Part shown: positions 38,601-50,000 of the stretch, in pieces
Layout: each line of letters opens with the position of its first letter
How positions within the stretch are numbered: the stretch's first letter is position 1
Source: Chrysomallon squamiferum
Taxonomy: Eukaryota; Mollusca; Gastropoda; Neomphalida; Peltospiridae
Assembly: GCA_012295275.1 (NCBI GenBank)
Contig: CM022675.1
Span: 8,295,832 to 8,345,831, forward strand
DNA: 50,000 nucleotides
Direction of reading: 5' to 3'
Made by a program: the position numbers and the translations under genes
Notes under the pieces: model-generated
What the model was told of the DNA's origin: nothing
What the model saw: only the letters and a program-made list of their open reading frames with translations
The model's database searches: none

Positions 38601-40183
38601 CGGGAAATATTAAGATTTAAGAATTAAGTTCGCAATGAAATGAATGAGTGTAAGGTTTCGCATTAATTTAATTTTTTCCTTTCTTAATATTGAGAATTAT
38701 AGCAAAGAGTTAACTATTTCAATATTTTAAAATCTGAAGATGCAGTTGAACAACCCCACTGAAGAAAAATGTTACTCAAACCTTACAAAGGATCCCTACC
38801 CATCAACAGTACAAGCTTCAAGGCTCCAAAAATATACCTCTCCTACTGTTGTTAAAGCTTACCTGTAACCTTTGAAGAGAAGTCTTCTTTCAAGACTGAA
38901 GTTACTAGAGACTGGTTAGCATGAAGGAGCACACACAGAGACCAGACGTAATCCAGATACAGAATAGGAGACGACTCAATCAGCTCCTGAAAACTTTCAC
39001 TGGTAAACTTCTGCAGCAGTTTTGTTGTTGTGCTGCCTACATGATTTAACCTGGCCAACGACAAAATCACACCAATTTTTTCTTCCACTGAAAGGTCACT
39101 AACATGATTGGTAAGATAAATGAGTATGGCATCGACAGCATCGTGCTGATGCCAACGCAGCATGCTGAGTGATTTCAGCACCATCAGAACAGTCTTAGGA
39201 GAGTCTACGCTGTTGATTTTCTCCTTGATGTTTTCCAGAGTTGCCGTCAGCAGCTCCTCATCGTAAATATTCAGCGAACTGCATGCGTAGAGAAGGTTCG
39301 CTAGCTGAAACATCTCCAGTGCTACTCCCTTTTTATTCAGGTGGTAAACCGTGGCGCGAATGAGAGGGGTGTTTCTCACTTTTTGCCTAGAAGAAAGATA
39401 CAGAACTTTGTACAGACACGACGGCACCATTCTGTCTGCAAGATCGAGCGCTCGCTCCTGAATCCTTGTGAAAACCACTTTGTCCTTTGGCTTATCGAAT
39501 ATATACATGAGAGAAACGATATCGTATGGGTTCGAGATCTCTACCCAGCGTCTCTCTATGATGGACTTAGCCTCAGAGAACATCTGACTTCTAAACTGAG
39601 TTTCCTGATGCTCGTAAAGCGTCTCTATCAGTTTTATTATGCTGTGAATTTGCCACTTGCGTACCGACCAGAGAATCTGCCTCTCCAAGGATTCCAGTAG
39701 AAAAGTGTCTGACGGACTAACGGACAACAAAGATTTAAAACAAGAAATTACTTGGCTAACGGGAAGATGAATTACATTTTTGTGCAACAAGGACATCACA
39801 TGTTTTATGCTAGGGTCTTTAAGTACGGCCTCCAGGTCAAAATCTTTTTCTTTTTTTAACTGACTCAGACGATCCAGCAACAAGACGGCATCCTCTGCCT
39901 TTTCAAGTTTGCTGCCGATGTTAAGCAGCTCGTCCAAACTGGCTTTGACGATGAGAGAACCAGTCTCTGACAAAGAGGGCAGTGTGTTTAACTTCACTGT
40001 TGGAATAGGAACAGTTGTTTGAAGATTTTCCTGAGTTTTCGTCGACTGCAGGTAACCCGAAGTATCGAAATGAAGAGAGAGAACCTGCATCTGAAGCTGT
40101 ACGTGTGGTTGTAGTTTTATCGCGAGACGTCGACAGGTGTGAATTCGAAGCCAAAGAGGCAGGAACAACCTGTTTGAAAACAT
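34549..40183 (-). CDS. TBRG4: FASTK-domain protein 4 (TBRG4/FASTKD4), 658 aa
   Basis: Minus-strand coding exons 40183-38863, 37404-37271, 36826-36709, 36279-36108, 35454-35340 and 34665-34549 join in frame (1977 nt). The ATG at 40183 has an in-frame stop upstream (40219-40217), and the exon seems to start at 40232 after a CTTCCACAG acceptor, so the 5' UTR is probably spliced. Residues 1 to about 30 are Arg-rich and look like a mitochondrial presequence. The helical-repeat middle has family hallmarks such as IERRW, TPLIRATVYHL, LSLARLN and LDYVWSLCVL. Residues of about 580-650 form a RAP domain (LHVMARRHLQKEGYTVVE, then LPYFELASKG). FASTKD proteins bind and process or stabilise mitochondrial mRNAs; human TBRG4 has 631 aa. 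Assignment to TBRG4 rather than another FASTKD rests on recalled motif similarity. Confidence 0.88.
35060..35330. repeat. Minisatellite of about 70 bp beside a TBRG4 splice donor
   Basis: Four units begin AACATGGAGGGAAAT at about 35082, 35152, 35219 and 35291, and contain CTTTTCTCAT and ATATTAAAATA. The last unit ends about ten bases from the 5' splice site of the RAP-domain exon (35340). An open + frame across the units is an artefact. Confidence 0.85.
37405..37615. repeat. Minisatellite of about 46 bp next to a TBRG4 acceptor
   Basis: Four to five units of the form AGCAAAGATTAATTAATC...AGCAGCTCTGTCAAAATAT abut the acceptor of the second coding exon (37404). Because the array lies on the intron side of the acceptor, unit number changes the branch-point region length. 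Confidence 0.85.
37616..38862. other. TBRG4 intron, no feature recognised
   Basis: The 5' part of the first intron between coding exons. It is AT-rich with an A run near 37720. I see no embedded gene or recognisable transposon. Confidence 0.6.
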
Positions 40184-40232
40184 TGTTAGGGCTTTTTGTT
40201 TTTTTCTGTGTCCTCTTCACTCTTCAAAAACC

Positions 40233-41584
40233 TGTGGAAGAAAAATAAAGTGAATACATTTTGTTTTTAAATATCTCTGTACATTTAGTATTAAATATTA
40301 TTACAAGTCAAGCAATATTTTAGCTTTCATTATATGAGAGACAGAACCCATTACTCCATTATCATTTATTTGAAAGGATACTTTATATCCCACCATGAAG
40401 AAGATATGTGCATACTAGTGGTTTCAGAAAGTGGTTACAAAAAGTCCATAATAAAATTTAAATAATTCAAATATAATGCCCTATGTTATGTCATTAAATT
40501 GTCCTAAACCATTTTAAATTTGCTGAGATCGTGCATAAAATAATAATGATAATAAAAGGATAATACATGTATATAAATGCAGTTCACTGCAGTCACAGCA
40601 AATTATATTGTACAATGTAGAGAGGTTGGATAGATTTATTAATTGTAGCTGGTTGCATTTCACACAGATATCAGTTTTTTACAAATGCTAGTCTTCAATC
40701 TTCCACATTATAACAGAATACAAATACATTTTTAAGATATAGAAAGAAACTTTGTTTTTAATTGTTGATTTATCAGTGATACCCTGAAGCTAATGCTTAT
40801 TTTTTGGTTCCTTAATGTTAATAAATATAAAACCGTAACAAGAAATCAGAAGGACTGTCAGATTGTCAAGCTATTGCACGGATCTTGAGATCATTCGATA
40901 ATATATTAAGGATCTGATACTTCGATTCTTTGGAAATATAAAGAATGTACATTTGTTATTTATTTATCTCATTTGTTTTGCGATGTTTGTTATATTTTTT
41001 TAAGGTTTTCTTCGAGCAAAAAACTGAAGATAATACTTAGATAACAAAAAGCATGATATCTTGATAATAATGATAACCAGAATGCTAGATTTACTTCTGC
41101 AGATGACAATTCTTACTTTTCGGTTTCAATTAAAAACAAATGAAGGTCACATTCCAGAGCAAATTTGCAAATAATATACATCAAGCATTTTAAAACACTA
41201 CGTAAATACGTAGCAAAATTATTCACTGACCATTCTGCGGCTGTAGAACACTATTAATTAAACAGTTTATGGAAACAAAATGAAATCGTCTGCGATGACC
41301 GGCTACCTATTTTGTCACGTTCACATAACTTGTCATACAGCGAAGTAAACTTCCGTGAAAGGGAAGTAACTCTAATATGTTGCTCCTGTTACCGAATAAC
41401 TCCGATTTGCATATATTACTCGGCAAATAAACCGAAACATTTTTGTGTAAAATCCCTTTTAATTAATATACCTATAGATAAAATATTCTATAAAATGATA
41501 TGTTGTCATAATGCCAAAAACATCCCTTTCTTTTTTCTTTATTTCTTGTTCTATTTTTAATAGGCTGATAATAGCAACAATAGC

Positions 41585-41644
<60 letters not shown>

Positions 41645-42134
41645 CACAAAATTATTATTATATACGTTTTTCCCACATCTGATGCAAATAGGCACGAATT
41701 ATACCACGATGATGATGATGATGATAATCACAACAGTCAATATATATTTATTTATAAACATTTTATTTCAGAAATATATTACTTATAAAACAAATTTACA
41801 ATTTATTACATTTTAGGTTTATTTAACACAAACCTATATTAAATATATATATATATACACACACACACAAAAGAACTGGAAAATGTCCGGTTCTTAATAA
41901 TGATGATGATAATTATGATGACGATAATAATCGCAATAATAATAATAAGAAGAAGAATAAGAATAAGAATAAGAATAAGAATAAGAATAAGAATAATAAC
42001 AAGAACAACAAGATCATCAACAGTAATAACAGTAAAAGGCACACAAATCATTAAAAACACTAAAACAGTGTTACTTTTCCTTATGAAACCATAAACACTA
42101 TAAATATATATTTTGTGTGTGTGTAAACGTGTGC

Positions 42135-42229
<95 letters not shown>

Positions 42230-42403
42230 TTCATGTGTGTGCTTATTTTTGTTCGTTCATTAATGTTAATAAAAACAGAAAACACTATAAAATATTTCTA
42301 TCAAAATCTTGAGACGCTTCGGTGATCTGTCAGTGTGAGGACACGAGCTATACATATGTCTGTGAGCGTGTTGGTTTTGCGTGGGTGTCCTTTCGAGTTT
42401 TAT
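40233..42403. other. Spacer between TBRG4 and the multicopper oxidase
   Basis: No coding exon is supported. It should hold the TBRG4 promoter and first non-coding exon. A less AT-rich stretch around 41280-41400, with CGTGAAAGGGAAGTAACTCT, is a candidate; AAGGGAGGTAACT-like words are common in mollusc genomes. Microsatellites: AAT (41587-41642), GAT (41708-41725), AAG/AAT (41945-41998) and GA (42137-42226). The last lies about 180 bp past the oxidase stop codon. Confidence 0.55.
42137..42226. repeat. (GA)n microsatellite downstream of the oxidase gene
   Basis: About 90 bp of GA, probably within or just after the 3' UTR of the multicopper oxidase. Confidence 0.95.

Positions 42404-50000
<7,597 letters not shown>

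Noticed and set aside
39921-40220. Minus-strand frame of 99 aa overlapping the TBRG4 start
   Set aside because: It is a shadow of the first TBRG4 coding exon; the other frame has the mitochondrial presequence and family motifs and splices on correctly.

Overview
The window is spliced, AT-rich animal DNA crowded with microsatellites (GA, AAT, TG, AAAT, GAT). Its gene content is a cluster of Hog/Hint-domain genes with no Hedge domain, a FASTKD4/TBRG4 orthologue and a hephaestin/ceruloplasmin-like multicopper oxidase. Together with decayed LINEs this points to a lophotrochozoan, most likely a mollusc. That placement is inference, because no rRNA or mitochondrial marker is present.

Positions 1 to about 33 kb hold an inverted and tandem array of small secreted Hog-domain genes with one architecture: signal-peptide exon 1, a short cysteine-rich segment plus the Hint nucleophile in exon 2, then Hint exons 3, 4 and 5. 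Four copies can be spliced in frame end to end: A (+, 1131-6384), C (+, 12482-16623), D (-, 22541-19062) and E (+, 26322-30120). B (-, 10502-8614) and F (-, 32350-31084) are broken. Orphan 3' exons lie between D and E, and scrambled exon relics lie in the promoter regions. The genes run A> <B C> <D E> <F, so they alternate head to head and tail to tail in a quasi-palindrome. Many rearrangement joints fall in or beside ATT/AAT microsatellites. All six upstream regions carry two ATGCAAAT octamers, or decayed forms of them, exactly 19 bp apart.

If the Hint domain autoprocesses as in Hedgehog, each gene would release a cysteine-rich peptide of about 40 residues. The segment before the nucleophile differs strongly between copies while the Hint part is nearly constant. 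The aspartate that activates the sterol in Hedgehog is lysine in every copy, so the reaction may not be cholesterol transfer. A and D also carry two further candidate 3' exons (5B, 5C) that splice in phase with exon 4.

From 33.1 to 34.5 kb is simple-sequence spacer. On the minus strand follow a complete six-coding-exon TBRG4/FASTKD4 gene (40183-34549, 658 aa, mitochondrial RNA regulator) and, after a 2.2-kb spacer, the last ten exons of a multicopper oxidase (50000-42404, domains 2 to 6; the start lies beyond the window). Domain 6 of the oxidase keeps the type 1 and visible trinuclear copper ligands. Domain 2 has lost its type 1 site, and two ferroxidase iron-site residues are replaced. Nothing in the sequence links these two genes functionally to the Hog cluster.
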